Part shown: piece by piece, positions 58,501 to 63,085 of the stretch
How the letters are laid out: each line of letters opens with the position of its first letter
How positions within the stretch are numbered: position 1 is the stretch's first letter
Assembly (NCBI RefSeq): GCF_032854445.1
Contig: NC_088301.1
Coordinates: 30,118,402 to 30,182,401 of the forward strand
From: Liolophura sinensis
Lineage: Eukaryota; Mollusca; Polyplacophora; Chitonida; Chitonidae
Direction of reading: 5' to 3'
DNA length: 64,000 bases
Made by a program: the position numbers and the translations under genes
The notes under the pieces: model-generated
Told to the model about the DNA's origin: nothing
The model's input: the letters and a program-made list of their open reading frames with translations, nothing else
Databases searched by the model: none

Positions 58501-61256
58501 TTTCGTGGCCAATAAGCTTTGGTGCACACCTGACACAGCCTGTGAGAAACAAGCCATAAAAATCTTGACATAGGTTGACCGTCAAAATCTGGTCCTTTCC
58601 ATGCCGGCAGCTGGGAGGCGTCCCTAGCAACCCCAAGGGGACGTCACTCGTTATGAGTTTGAAAATGTTTTTTTTTCTGTTCCTTGCAGAACTGTAAGTA
58701 TTGTAACCAACAATAACTGTAAATACTAAAATTACAACAATACCTACAGTTATACCTTCACATATCGTGTGGAATACAGTTACGAAACGTATCTCCTGAG
58801 GTGTTGATAGAGTCGTTTATTCACATTATTCGCACATGAAAGCACATATAATATAGACCGTACTTAGATATGCTGGTCATCTAATCTCCTACCCACAGTT
58901 ATGATGTTATGAATTTACTCTAAATCATATCAGGTGTAAGAATATATACCATGCAGGACCCGGATGTTTCAATAGAAGAATGGCCTTGTATTAAAAGATA
59001 CAGTCAAGAGGTAGACCCCTGATGAGAGATAGACCTTGGTTATTTTAATCCTATATACTTCCTAAAAATTATCCGAAACAACTGATCTGTCAGCAGTCAC
59101 TGGCTTCATTAAACTGATGCTCAGTTACAGGCAATTGTCGGGTCAGATAACATATCATTAAAATCGGTATGTATATGGACAATTATATTTACCTTGGACA
59201 ACCAAAATAGTGTACGATCAGGATCTAGTCGCAAATTCGGCTTTAATATAAAGGATTTGATCTGCTTGAAACATAGGCTTAAAACAGTGGTTGTCTGACA
59301 TGACGGAAGAAACATCGGCTTAAAACAGTGGTTGTCTGCCATGATGGAAGAAAAGGCTGAGCGGGATCGATCCCCAGTACTAAATTTATGTTTTTTTCTG
59401 ACCATGTCCTGGGCGCGCGCTGTTGTTGGTGGGAGGTATAGTTAGTTGTCGCCAATAAATAACATAACGTTTAATATATAACAGTCATGTCAGAAATAGA
59501 AAGCACAGTCATATTTTTTAGGACTATACAAGAGATAGAGCCACGTCGGCCAACAGATCTGTACATTTTTCGGAAAAACCATATAAAATCAGGAAAAAAA
59601 AAAACGCTTTAATCTTTTTGAATCATCGATGTGAATTTTCTTCCCTCTCAAGAATATTCATGGGGTGTAGGCAAAAGGTGAAAAGATAACTTAACATGAT
59701 TGATGTATGTGAGAAAATAAATCAGCGGCTATCTTTCATTTCACAGAATATACTAGTAAATTAGATTTGGTAGCAACGTGTAGGTACACATGAATATAAA
59801 ACCTCCAGACATCCTGTACTTTCCTGAGACACCATCCCTAACATTTTAACTTTCTTTCTAATACACAATATATTAAGTTAGGAATTTAGGGTGTTTAATG
59901 TGCACACACCGTATCGACGATGGAATATCTCCCTCGAGTTACTGTGCTTTACAGGTGTGCAAACCCATTCTTAAATAGAGATATACCTACTGTCTCCGTT
60001 GAGATTACATCTGTAATACGCTTTGGCGCCATATCTTTTTTACAACAGCCACGTCGAAAGCGAGGCTCGGGCATTACCCTCACCTGATCTGAGGTGACTA
60101 CTTTCGCATCATGTAAAGAACTGCACGAGATGGCGAACGTTCCGAACTGTTGAGCAGTGCGCTATTTACAGGCTTCGTGGGTATTATTATTATCATATCC
60201 GTCCGTGCTCAAGCCACAAATATTTAAATATATTTACACACTTACCGCTTGATTCTGCATGGAAGAACAGGGGATACAGCAGTAGTTATCGCGAGTTCTA
60301 CACTTTGTTCTCGAGGCTGGATGACCTAAGGCATACGCTGATATGCAAGACGTTTAACACACCCAGTCGAGCAGGCTCAAATAACATTTCTTTTCACATG
60401 CCGCACGAAGAGCGGTGACCTGTCTTGCCTTTAGCTCTACAGTACAGCTCTGATCTCAATACCTGCAGTACTTTAGAAATACCACCCTTGACATTTGTTT
60501 GCTTTCTCTGTTATTAGACACCGACACAGACGCTCAGGGTAAGACAGAACTTATGTAAAGGACAGCTATCACGATTTCACAATAAATGGCTTGTAGGCCG
60601 TATTATTGAGAAAATAGAGAATAGAATCCCCTCAATTCCGACATTTGTACCTGTCCTGGTCTGTCATTTCGATTCTTATGCCGTTCCCATCTCAAAACAT
60701 CGTCTTTAACCTCTTTCATACGTGAACTAGCGGAGGGTATTCGAATAAACAGGCAGTTAAGCCGTCATCAGACTTCGACCTGTAGGAATTACTAAGTACA
60801 GTAGGGCACAACACAGCCCCAGTATTTACACGTACGGTTTAGCACATGAACAATCAACATGACAGAACAACCAAAATGCCAGAATAATCAGAATCTCCAC
60901 AAACTTGAACTATATATATATATTTCAGGCCTAAATTTAGATTCTTTGCTTTGCGGAGGGTATTCCAACAAACAGCCAGTTAAGCCATTATCACACTAGG
61001 ACCTTTACTTGTTACTAAGTACAGTACGGCACAATACAACCCCAGTATTTACACACGCATAGTTTACCACATGAACAATCGACACGCCAAAACAATCAAC
61101 ATACGGGAACAATCAACGTGCCAGAACAATCAACACGCCAGAACAATCAACATGCCACAACAATTAACATGCCACAACAATCAACATGTCAAACTTACCC
61201 GCTTCTAGCCACCACAAAGCTGCGATCACAACACAGATGAATCGTTCTGAAATCAT
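19303..61256 (-). CDS. Multi-EGF, F5/8C transmembrane receptor (Draper/MEGF10/SREC-like), whole gene
   Basis: Reconstructed from splice-bounded exons on the minus strand. Order: signal peptide (61256-61199); possible microexon (60254-60246); EGF1 (55021-54887); F5/8C in two exons (53305-53063, 52797-52570); EGF2-EGF11 (45815 down to 22594); transmembrane exon (20132-20042); cytoplasmic tail (19588-19303). The predicted product is about 815 residues, type I, at the cell surface. Extracellular exons are phase 1-1 and each EGF exon encodes one CxxxxxGxxC-type module. Such receptors bind apoptotic cells, microbes or carbohydrates in animals; the ligand here is inferred only. The tail has paired YxxI/YxxL motifs. 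EGF4 carries an apparent frameshift, so the allele may be non-functional. Missing exons in the long introns (6.7 kb and 7.0 kb) cannot be excluded. Confidence 0.8.
20042..20132 (-). CDS. Receptor transmembrane exon
   Basis: 91 bp between acceptor ATTTCAG and donor GTAAGTG; enters phase 1, leaves phase 2, and joins in frame to the tail exon. It encodes PVIDYTG followed by a hydrophobic helix of about 23 residues (VIIGSVMSVIVAAAIITALV) that continues to VLVV just before the basic RRR of the next exon. This fixes a type I topology. Confidence 0.85.
20368..20560 (-). repeat. SINE (family A), antisense, in receptor intron
   Basis: Starts at the tail (TTGATTGGTGTTTAACGCCG), then GAAACCGGACAGAGTGCGGG, ACCATCCGCAGGTTA and CGTACGGCTGGAGAGAAAGC. 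The tRNA-like head is mostly lost. Confidence 0.8.
20745..21345. repeat. 21-bp-class minisatellite in receptor intron
   Basis: Units such as TTCGCGGAAGACATGTGGAGC and variants of 18-24 bp, about 27 copies. Because the period is often a multiple of three, several frames stay open on both strands; I see no reason to call them genes. Confidence 0.8.
21430..22593 (-). repeat. 139-bp array of EGF-exon plus splice donor
   Basis: Eight extra copies (nine including the true exon) of a 139-bp unit. Each copy holds most of the EGF11 exon (Cys-rich CSENCVKLTCNVTTGVC type) and its donor CAG/GTAACATACC. The copies lack the genuine acceptor, which exists only before 22731, so they are most likely intronic. 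The unit is not a multiple of three. Rightward copies are almost identical, the two leftmost are more diverged. Confidence 0.85.
22594..22731 (-). CDS. Receptor exon EGF11
   Basis: 138 bp, phase 1-1, acceptor CATTTCAG, donor GTAACA. Encodes one EGF-like module starting CDPGTWGNNC and ending GYTGGRCGT, eight cysteines. It is the last module before the membrane. It is the only copy in the local array with a good acceptor and polypyrimidine tract. Confidence 0.85.
22943..23336. mobile_element. mariner-type MITE with about 75-bp TIRs
   Basis: Inverted ends: the left reads CGGTGGCCCAAATACGAC…TTTTTTTCTTAACTTTTGTA…TTAGGTTTTCACCTGGG; the right, reverse-complemented, reads CACCGGCCCATATACG…TTTCTTAACTTTGGTC…GTAGGTTTCCACCTGGG. 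It is flanked by TA on both sides (22941-22942 and 23337-23338), the usual Tc1/mariner target duplication. No transposase; non-autonomous. Lies in the intron before EGF11. Confidence 0.75.
23337..24000. other. Receptor intron, nothing recognised
   Basis: Contains a poly-C tract near 23640. No exon or repeat family identified. Confidence 0.4.
24005..24087 (-). repeat. Decayed duplicate of EGF10 exon end and donor
   Basis: Just downstream of the EGF10 donor (leftward) lies one further copy of the exon-end region (TGTCCCGTGGCACGGCGGTG against TGTCCTGTGGCACAGCGGGG in the exon). It is the same kind of duplication as at 26.6-26.9 kb. Confidence 0.6.
24088..24231 (-). CDS. Receptor exon EGF10
   Basis: 144 bp, phase 1-1, donor GTGAGTAG. 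Encodes an EGF-like module (CSSYKWGSDC…CGQCHDGAVC…ECPTGNPRC…GHIGPRC). It is a close paralogue of EGF9, and the flanking introns are similar too, so the exon was duplicated together with intron sequence. Confidence 0.85.
24350..25660. other. Receptor intron, nothing recognised
   Basis: AT-rich DNA without a supported exon, SINE or array. Confidence 0.4.
25700..26150. repeat. 54-bp minisatellite, about 8 copies
   Basis: Unit CTATACAGATACTACAGGAT plus CACTTCCATGAGGAGACTGGTCACTACTTATGCC. The period is divisible by three, which gives an open + frame of 18-residue repeats; judged non-coding. Confidence 0.9.
26255..26520. repeat. Dispersed repeat copy 1
   Basis: Shares TTAGATTTGGTAACAAGGC…GTCGTGAATTTGGTAATTTA…CTGAGACACGATCTCTAACA…TGACTCAGTAGCCTCTCACC with 28680-29010, and in part with 59757-59880. 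The right part is a truncated sense piece of SINE family A. Confidence 0.65.
26620..26915 (-). repeat. 87-bp array of EGF9 exon end plus splice donor
   Basis: About three full and one shortened unit downstream (leftward) of EGF9. Each unit contains the exon end (…GGACATATAGGACTTCGC) and a donor in CTTTTC-flanked context, e.g. GTACAC/GTGAGTAGAC. Spacing 87, 87 and 60 bp. Confidence 0.8.
26916..27059 (-). CDS. Receptor exon EGF9
   Basis: 144 bp, phase 1-1. EGF-like module (CSSYRWGPDC…CGQCHDGAVC…ECPTGDPRC…GHIGLRC). Nearly the same as EGF10, about 2.8 kb away, pointing to recent exon duplication. Donor GTGAGTAG; reading through it would give a stop codon two codons later. Confidence 0.85.
27065..28190. 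other. Receptor intron, nothing recognised
   Basis: The part to about 27280 resembles the intron upstream of EGF10 (AAGGAAGTATTTCA…CAACATAAGAGGA). The rest shows nothing. Confidence 0.45.
28195..28620. repeat. Diverged tandem repeat of about 145 bp, three copies
   Basis: Recurring AAAATCGAGAATTGGTGGCA / GTGATAGCCCGCATTAAGTG / AATGTACCAAAAATGATGTC / GCAGTATTAATGGAGACATG with moderate divergence. Confidence 0.7.
28680..29010. repeat. Dispersed repeat copy 2
   Basis: See 26255-26520. This copy has GCATCGACGATGGAACATAC in addition, which also occurs in the 44.2-kb and 59.9-kb copies. The right end is a sense SINE fragment (TGACTCAGGAGCTTCTCACC). Confidence 0.65.
29014..29140 (-). repeat. SINE (family A) 3' fragment, antisense
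   Basis: TTATTTGATTGGTGTTTTACGCCATACTCC, then GGTGGCCAGCATTATGTTGA, a poly-G run and ACCATCCGCAGGTTG. Confidence 0.8.
29180..30836 (-). repeat. 43-bp minisatellite built from exon end plus 5' splice site
   Basis: About 38 tandem units. On the minus strand the consensus is CCTGTTTGTAAGACAG/GTGAGTGCATGG followed by AGGGCAGTCATGGGG. The part TGTAAGACAG/GTGAG is the C-terminal codons (Cys-Lys-Thr) and donor of the EGF exons of this gene. The array starts directly after the EGF8 donor, so it arose from that exon's border. Most units keep a consensus-like GTGAGT donor. Confidence 0.85.
30837..30974 (-). CDS. Receptor exon EGF8
   Basis: 138 bp, phase 1-1, acceptor TTCTGTAG, donor ACAA/GTGAGTAG. 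EGF-like module CDDGFYGSNC…CGNCVDGTGSC…CQGCAAGWKG, ending TVCKTS. The real donor has A before GT, while most repeat units downstream have G, so decoys may be stronger than the real site. Confidence 0.85.
31015..31756. other. Receptor intron, nothing recognised
   Basis: No repeat family or exon identified. Confidence 0.4.
31757..32022 (+). repeat. SINE (family A), sense, nearly complete
   Basis: Head GGGGCCTCCGTGGCCGAGGG, body CAAGCTCATGCTGGCTTCAT, tail AGAAATATTCTTGAGTACGG and (AAAT)n. Moderately diverged from the 48.4-kb copy. Confidence 0.9.
32023..32924. other. Receptor intron, nothing recognised
   Basis: No supported feature. Confidence 0.4.
32925..33077 (-). CDS. Receptor exon EGF7
   Basis: 153 bp, phase 1-1, acceptor TGCCACAG, donor ACAG/GTAAGG. 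Module CLPGHYGGDC…CGNCLGGKDKC…GVCPYVGGVRC…GYLGDQCKT. Close paralogue of EGF6 about 1.5 kb away. Its Cys-Lys-Thr end and donor are of the type amplified at 29.2-30.8 kb. Confidence 0.88.
33330..34350. repeat. 46-bp minisatellite, about 22 copies, two unit types
   Basis: Core GTGAATCACCACCCTTCACC plus AAGTTTATGATT, followed either by AGAGGAAACCAGCC (type 1) or TGATAAAACTAACC (type 2). The two types are interspersed, suggesting higher-order shuffling. Located in the intron between EGF6 and EGF7. Confidence 0.95.
34448..34600 (-). CDS. Receptor exon EGF6
   Basis: 153 bp, phase 1-1, acceptor TTCCTACAG, donor ACAG/GTAAGT. Module CSPGRYGGDC…CGNCRSGKDKC…ACPDVGGVRC…GYNTNLCKT. Confidence 0.88.
35278..35430 (-). 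CDS. Receptor exon EGF5
   Basis: 153 bp, phase 1-1, acceptor GGTTATTAG, donor ATAG/GTGAGC. Module CPAGTYGVDC…CGQCAGGSDKC…WCPRTETPRC…GWDGNMCKI. Confidence 0.88.
35614..35756 (-). pseudogene. Receptor exon EGF4 with apparent 1-base frameshift
   Basis: Acceptor TGTCTGCAG. Module CDGGEYGPDC…CGYCVGGRTVC…ECPDRSPDPRC…AGYQE then TGA (35616-35614). In the sister exons the last part reads GYxGxxC; here one missing base after CAGG would explain loss of Gly-x-x-Cys, and no canonical donor is seen in phase. Either a genuine disabling mutation, an assembly error, or a skipped exon (skipping keeps frame because exons are phase 1-1). Confidence 0.7.
35760..36430. other. Receptor intron, nothing recognised
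   Basis: No repeat family or exon identified. Confidence 0.4.
36440..38310. repeat. 21-bp minisatellite, about 85 units
   Basis: Unit close to TATGTACATGTACACCACGAA with deletions. It is partly self-complementary (GTACATGTAC). The period is a multiple of three and the unit lacks stops in most frames, so long but meaningless open frames appear on both strands (Tyr/Thr/Met-rich on +, Val/His/Ile/Gly-rich on -). Confidence 0.95.
38311..39335. other. Receptor intron, nothing recognised
   Basis: No supported feature. Confidence 0.4.
39340..39835. repeat. Minisatellite, left arm of an inverted repeat
   Basis: Units of about 47 bp: GGAGAATAAACAACAAAGAA plus TGCAATGGACATGGGACGGTAGACAAT. The reverse complement of this array and its left edge reappears at 39940-40350. 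Confidence 0.9.
39930..40660. repeat. Minisatellite, right arm of the inverted repeat
   Basis: Units of about 47 bp in the opposite sense: ATTCTCCATTGTCTATCATC plus CCATTTCCATTGCACTTTGT. The edge TTTTTCACTTCGTGATAATG (40307) mirrors CATCACGAAGTGAAAAA at 39386. More diverged than the left arm. Confidence 0.85.
40769..40990. repeat. About 220-bp unique insert in 66-bp array, copy 1
   Basis: Non-repetitive segment (GGTACCTCTGGCCAGTGATA … CATCGATTGATAGTAAACAT) at the edge of the array. On the minus strand it is open and looks protein-like (SQTERDRTVMSLTQLLAQTS, then LRIQTFGILQNITGQR), ending in a donor-like AG/GTACCT. I do not recognise the protein. Confidence 0.6.
40985..44110. repeat. 66-bp minisatellite with higher-order structure
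   Basis: About 46 units: AAAAGACTGATCTCCACACA, GTAATCATATGACTGATAGA, GAACATCCCAGAAG, then either TATGTTTTGGTT or TGAGCTTAGGTT. Blocks of several units are repeated as groups (for example 42365-42900 resembles 43252-43790). The 220-bp insert occurs a second time at 42903. Confidence 0.92.
42903..43120. repeat. About 220-bp unique insert in 66-bp array, copy 2
   Basis: Nearly identical to 40769-40990, 2134 bp away; the minus-strand frame stays open with few substitutions (for example Arg to Lys). Shows recent block duplication. Confidence 0.6.
44111..44742. repeat. Intron with dispersed repeat copy (44230-44460)
   Basis: ATCAACGATGGAATATCCCT…CGTGTGCAAACCCTGATCTC…TTACCTGCAGTACTTTG…GACGCTCAGGGTA is shared with 59885-59965 plus 60445-60545, where about 480 bp separates the two halves. 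The rest is unassigned. Confidence 0.55.
44743..44880 (-). CDS. Receptor exon EGF3
   Basis: 138 bp, phase 1-1, acceptor TTTATTCAG, donor ATAG/GTAAGT. Module CRNGAWGEHC…CFCLGGVQC…GRCPDNKC…GYKGPSCNI. Confidence 0.87.
   Translation of the reverse strand, partial: NVGTARGGSTVFRNVFAWVEFSVPRPMADALITNVRLDIKDPPVI
44881..45719. other. Receptor intron, nothing recognised
   Basis: No supported feature. Confidence 0.4.
45720..45815 (-). CDS. Receptor exon EGF2 (short)
   Basis: 96 bp, phase 1-1, acceptor GTTTACAG, donor GAAG/GTGAGT. Encodes CSEKWYGEECNYEC…NCSHCGSSQLRCEG, 32 residues with eight cysteines. Shorter than the other modules and lacking the usual G-x-x-G-x-x-C ending, so it may be a linker or a truncated EGF. 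Confidence 0.8.
45840..46110. repeat. 30-bp minisatellite, about 9 copies
   Basis: Unit TATGACTATGATCAGCTCCC plus AACTATTCA, just upstream of the EGF2 acceptor. Confidence 0.9.
46292..46545 (-). repeat. SINE (family A), antisense, diverged
   Basis: TTAACTGGTGTTTTATGCCG, GCGGTCAGCATTATGCTGGG, ACCATCTGCAGGTTC and a decayed head (GATGAGAGGCTGAG). Confidence 0.75.
46546..47086. other. Receptor intron, nothing recognised
   Basis: No supported feature. Confidence 0.35.
47087..47975 (+). mobile_element. Possible LTR-retrotransposon terminal segment
   Basis: Starts TGTTACGAATTCCG, a beginning I associate with some Ty3/gypsy LTRs. It has a TATA-like TGTATAAATATGAGC at about 47290 followed by a transcript-start-like GCAGTCATTTACT. 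A 154-codon frame (47507-47971) follows that resembles no known domain and ends in a hydrophobic stretch. No matching end or target duplication found. Alternatives: an unrelated repeat or a small host gene. Confidence 0.3.
47976..48366. other. Receptor intron, nothing recognised
   Basis: No supported feature. Confidence 0.35.
48379..48651 (+). repeat. Full-length tRNA-derived SINE (family A)
   Basis: Best copy in the window. Head GGGGCCTCCGTGGCTCAGTC with A-box-like TGGCTCAGTCGGAT and B-box-like GTTCAAGTCCA; body; tail GAAATATTCTTGAGTACGGC; poly-A. It is flanked by a perfect 12-bp target duplication AATCCAAAACTA (48367-48378 and 48652-48663), which indicates recent insertion by LINE machinery. 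Confidence 0.95.
48664..51552. other. Long receptor intron, nothing recognised
   Basis: 2.9 kb without a supported exon, SINE or array. Confidence 0.4.
51553..51903 (-). repeat. SINE family B, antisense
   Basis: Starts at a GAGTGAGTGAGTG tail, then TTGGGGTTTAACGTCGTACT, AGGACGGATTTCCACCGCTC, GGTCAACCAGTCGTTGCACT, and ends in a tRNA-like head antisense (ACTCGATCAAGGATTGATCC, TCTACCGGTCCCGAAGCGGA). I recognise the type from molluscan genomes. Confidence 0.85.
51905..52330. repeat. Intron with 60-bp repeat (52060-52190)
   Basis: About 2.5 copies of CACAAATACATGTATCTAAT plus TGCGTCATTTGTTGTTGGAACCCTGTCT; the remainder shows nothing. Confidence 0.75.
52570..52797 (-). CDS. Receptor exon F5/8C part 2
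   Basis: 228 bp, phase 1-1, acceptor TTTTACTAG, donor TACG/GTAAAC. Encodes DGRINQFVLSVGE…GNCGNYTPLRGNVVQIKQTR, then a stretch ending LCEVLIYG, the classic end of F5/8 type C (discoidin/fucolectin-like) domains. Confidence 0.92.
53063..53305 (-). CDS. Receptor exon F5/8C part 1
   Basis: 243 bp, phase 1-1, acceptor TTATTTCAG, donor TGTT/GTAAGT. Encodes ENVALRRAASHS…CHNASLAVDGKRGYDF…CTQAGRTSNLN…WNVTLDRTYNIYRFAIDVRH, ending GGC with the next Cys split over the intron. Typical N-terminal half of a fucolectin-like domain: ALxxxAxQS start, A-DG-and-W positions. The CC pair matches the vicinal cysteines of F-type lectins, but the preceding RxD of the fucose-binding motif is not kept (HGG instead). 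Confidence 0.92.
53306..54886. other. Receptor intron, nothing recognised
   Basis: No supported feature. Confidence 0.4.
54887..55021 (-). CDS. Receptor exon EGF1
   Basis: 135 bp, phase 1-1, acceptor ATAGTTTCAG, donor AGGC/GTGAGT. Module QCPQNKYGQDC…CHCVPGVDC…GCSGNC…GWDGSTCQR. An EGF module directly before the F5/8C domain is the arrangement I know from other molluscan receptors of this class. Confidence 0.88.
55030..55465 (-). repeat. About 150-bp tandem copies of EGF1 acceptor and 5' exon part
   Basis: Upstream (rightward) of EGF1 are about three decayed copies of the intron end, acceptor and first half of the exon (TGAGGACACTGACCTAAAAC, ACCACAGTGACGGTCACACC, GAGTCACGTGGTC), spaced about 150 bp. 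The acceptor in copies is weakened and the reading frame damaged. Confidence 0.75.
55466..56379. other. Receptor intron, nothing recognised
   Basis: No supported feature. Confidence 0.4.
56380..56616 (+). pseudogene. Ty3/gypsy-type reverse transcriptase fragment
   Basis: A frame of about 76 codons with SLMIHGKHRQERDRRLKKAM, MGITLNKDKYLFGLPQLEFM and HRISSKVMDPTEGKVKTL. This is the segment just after the YxDD box of gypsy-type reverse transcriptases (H-x-x-H/R, L-N-x-x-K-C-x-F, F-L-G-H-x-I, G-I-x-P-x-x-x-K-V). Only this piece survives; no integrase, RNase H or LTR nearby. Confidence 0.8.
56617..57889. other. Receptor intron, nothing recognised
   Basis: No supported feature. Confidence 0.4.
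57890..59400. repeat. Local duplication, blocks A-B and B'-A'
   Basis: Block B (58300-58470: GAATTTACTCTAAATCATAT … ATATATACCATGCA) recurs at 58840-59005, about 530 bp away, with few changes. Block A (about 57895-58040) recurs diverged at about 59210-59395. A SINE-tail fragment (GATTGGTGTTTCACACGG) lies at 58268. Confidence 0.7.
59401..59756. other. Receptor intron, nothing recognised
   Basis: No supported feature. Confidence 0.35.
59757..60545. repeat. Dispersed repeat copy 3, interrupted
   Basis: TTAGATTTGGTAGCAACGTG…CTGAGACACCATCCCTAACA matches 26255 and 28680; ATCGACGATGGAATATCTCC…GTGTGCAAACCC and TACCTGCAGTACTTTAG…GACGCTCAGGGTAAGAC match 44230-44460. About 480 bp (59966-60445) separates the two halves; this stretch holds the candidate microexon. 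Confidence 0.55.
60246..60254 (-). CDS. Candidate 9-nt microexon of the receptor
   Basis: On the minus strand: pyrimidine-rich TGTATCCCCTGTTCTTCCATGCAG, then AATCAAGCG, then a strong donor GTAAGTG. Nine nucleotides, phase 1-1: included it would insert Glu-Ser-Ser between the signal peptide and EGF1; skipped, frame is kept. Supported only by splice-site quality and phase. Confidence 0.35.
60720..61095. repeat. Tandem duplication of about 225 bp
   Basis: GCGGAGGGTATTC…CAGTTAAGCC…TTACTAAGTACAGTA…CAGTATTTACAC…ACATGAACAATC occurs at 60728-60855 and again at 60953-61082, moderately diverged. Confidence 0.75.
61075..61190. repeat. 18-bp tandem repeat
   Basis: About seven units of ACAATCAACACGCCAGAA and variants, immediately downstream of the first exon's donor. 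Confidence 0.8.
61199..61256 (-). CDS. Receptor first coding exon: signal peptide
   Basis: ATG at 61256; encodes MISERFICVVIAALWWLEA (19 codons plus one base) and ends at donor GG/GTAAGTTTG. Short polar start, hydrophobic core, and a small residue (Ala) at the likely cleavage site: a normal signal peptide. The phase 1 exit matches the phase 1 entry of EGF1. No other ATG in this frame between the upstream stop and this one was relied on. Confidence 0.75.
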
Positions 61257-62255
61257 ATTTCTAGGGATTCGTAGCAGGCTGTGGGTTCTGATTTCTTAGC
61301 TGTCAGCGTCGAACTGCGCAACATAACGTCACTTCGTTTGTAAATTATCAAGGCCCGGGTAAAGTTTAGTCACACGTGACTCGACCAGGAAGTCATGGGT
61401 ATATGCAGGATGTATGTGTGACAATGCTTCAGGTTAAGTCATTTTATTGCCTTTTCTTTTCGTTTTTATGTATTGTTCAGACCAAAACTTACATTCTATG
61501 CGATGTAATCCAAGAGGACGATAAAGCACTGATGAGAGTATTACTGTAGTACAGAATGACGTGAGAGAATTGACTAAAATTGGACGCTTTAGTCCCATAC
61601 ATGTTACCGGTAACTCTTTAATTTAAGCCCACTGAAAAAATATCAAAACGGTTTAAAACGTTTGCGTATGCAGGCGACTTCATTTGGTTTTTCGGCGTTT
61701 TTTTTATTTTTATTTTTAAAAATTTAATCATTACAGTCTACCTGGGATTAACAGAACTGTAGAAAAGAGAATACCGGATTTGTTTTTATATAGGCCCTAA
61801 GTATATCTGTCAAATTCGATGTTAACACTCTACCGGCGTATACCATACCAACAGACCTGGGCCACTTTTCATAGAGGGTCATGCATGCTTAAGTTGATTT
61901 TAAATCACTCAGCCCGTTAAGCTGTCATCAGAAACCCACTCAGATAACGATCGTAGCCCTACAGTACAATCGACATCCTCTTCCATGAAGGGATTGTATG
62001 GTATGATAGTCAAATTAACAGTCAAAATTACAATCGAGTGTACCCTGTTGTCAATATTTACAGTATATTTTGTCGCCACAAAGTCAAGTACAAACACTTG
62101 CCTTAGGTAGACTTGGTTGGTAATTTTTGGCTCTGTTGTGAGATGTGCAGTTCAAATGTCTAAAACAGATGCTACGAGAAGTTGTTCACGTGTTTCTGTT
62201 GTTAGCTGCTGAAATGTAGAATGTAGAACTCTTTTGAAGATGAAGACAAGAAAAA
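61257..62255. other. 5' flank / promoter region of the receptor
   Basis: No clear TATA box or CpG-rich stretch; a CRE-like TAACGTCAC at about 61324 and an E-box CACGTG at 61373 are visible but unproven. No gene recognised. Confidence 0.35.
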
Positions 62256-62259
62256 AGCC

Positions 62260-62430
62260 GAAAACACTAGGCATGACACCCGAGCCCGTCACATTATAGT
62301 AACACCGCGCCAACCAGCCCTGTTTCCTTGCTCTAACCTCTAAGTGCGCCAACCGAGGCAGCATGAAGTACCATTTCTAAAGTCTTTGGTAAGACTCGAC
62401 CCGGGTTTGATCACAGATCTCCCGGAAAGA
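62260..62430 (-). repeat. SINE family B relative, antisense, diverged
   Basis: CGAGCCCGTCACATTATAGT, GCGCCAACCGAGGCAGCATG, TAAAGTCTTTGGTAAGACTC and a tRNA-like head (GACCCGGGTTTGATC). The order matches 51553-51903 but with many changes. Confidence 0.6.
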
Positions 62431-63085
62431 AATTAAGTTTGAGGTAAACAAGGGGAAGTCTATGTCATAATATCACGAGCTGAACAGTATAAAATATGTT
62501 TTTCCTTGACCATGATAATTGCACAGATATACTTTTAGTTCAAACATTTGTGCGCGCAGATAAATAATCTCATTTTGTCAAGATAGAAATGATTAACTGA
62601 CCACATGCTGAGCATTGTATGTAGGCCTACTATAATTTGTCTTATAGCCCTTTTTTCTTAAAGCGCTTTCATTTTGTCCGTGCCGTTGTATACTTGTTTT
62701 CTTTTTCTTTTATTTTTTTCTGTATTATTTGAATTAGTTTACTGGCATTAGACTGTATATTGTGCCGTTGTGTCCTTGTGTTAAATGAATTAGAACTTCC
62801 ATTATACTATGTTTGTTACACGTATAATAAGTGCCCTGGCTATATATGCGTTACCATGGTAGATCACGTATACCGTGAGACCTCAGTCGAGATATCAGAA
62901 TGGAAAATACCCATCACCCAGTATCCTCTTTTAGGGTCCATTTGTTTAGAACTTATCCCATCATCCTCGCACCTCTGTTTATATACATAGATATAGATAT
63001 AGACAGATATATGTGTGGATTAATTTCAGGTTGAGCCCGCAGCATTATTATACCTATGTTTTTCTGTATTAATTGCCTATCATTC
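62431..63085. other. Unassigned DNA
   Basis: No supported feature. Confidence 0.4.
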
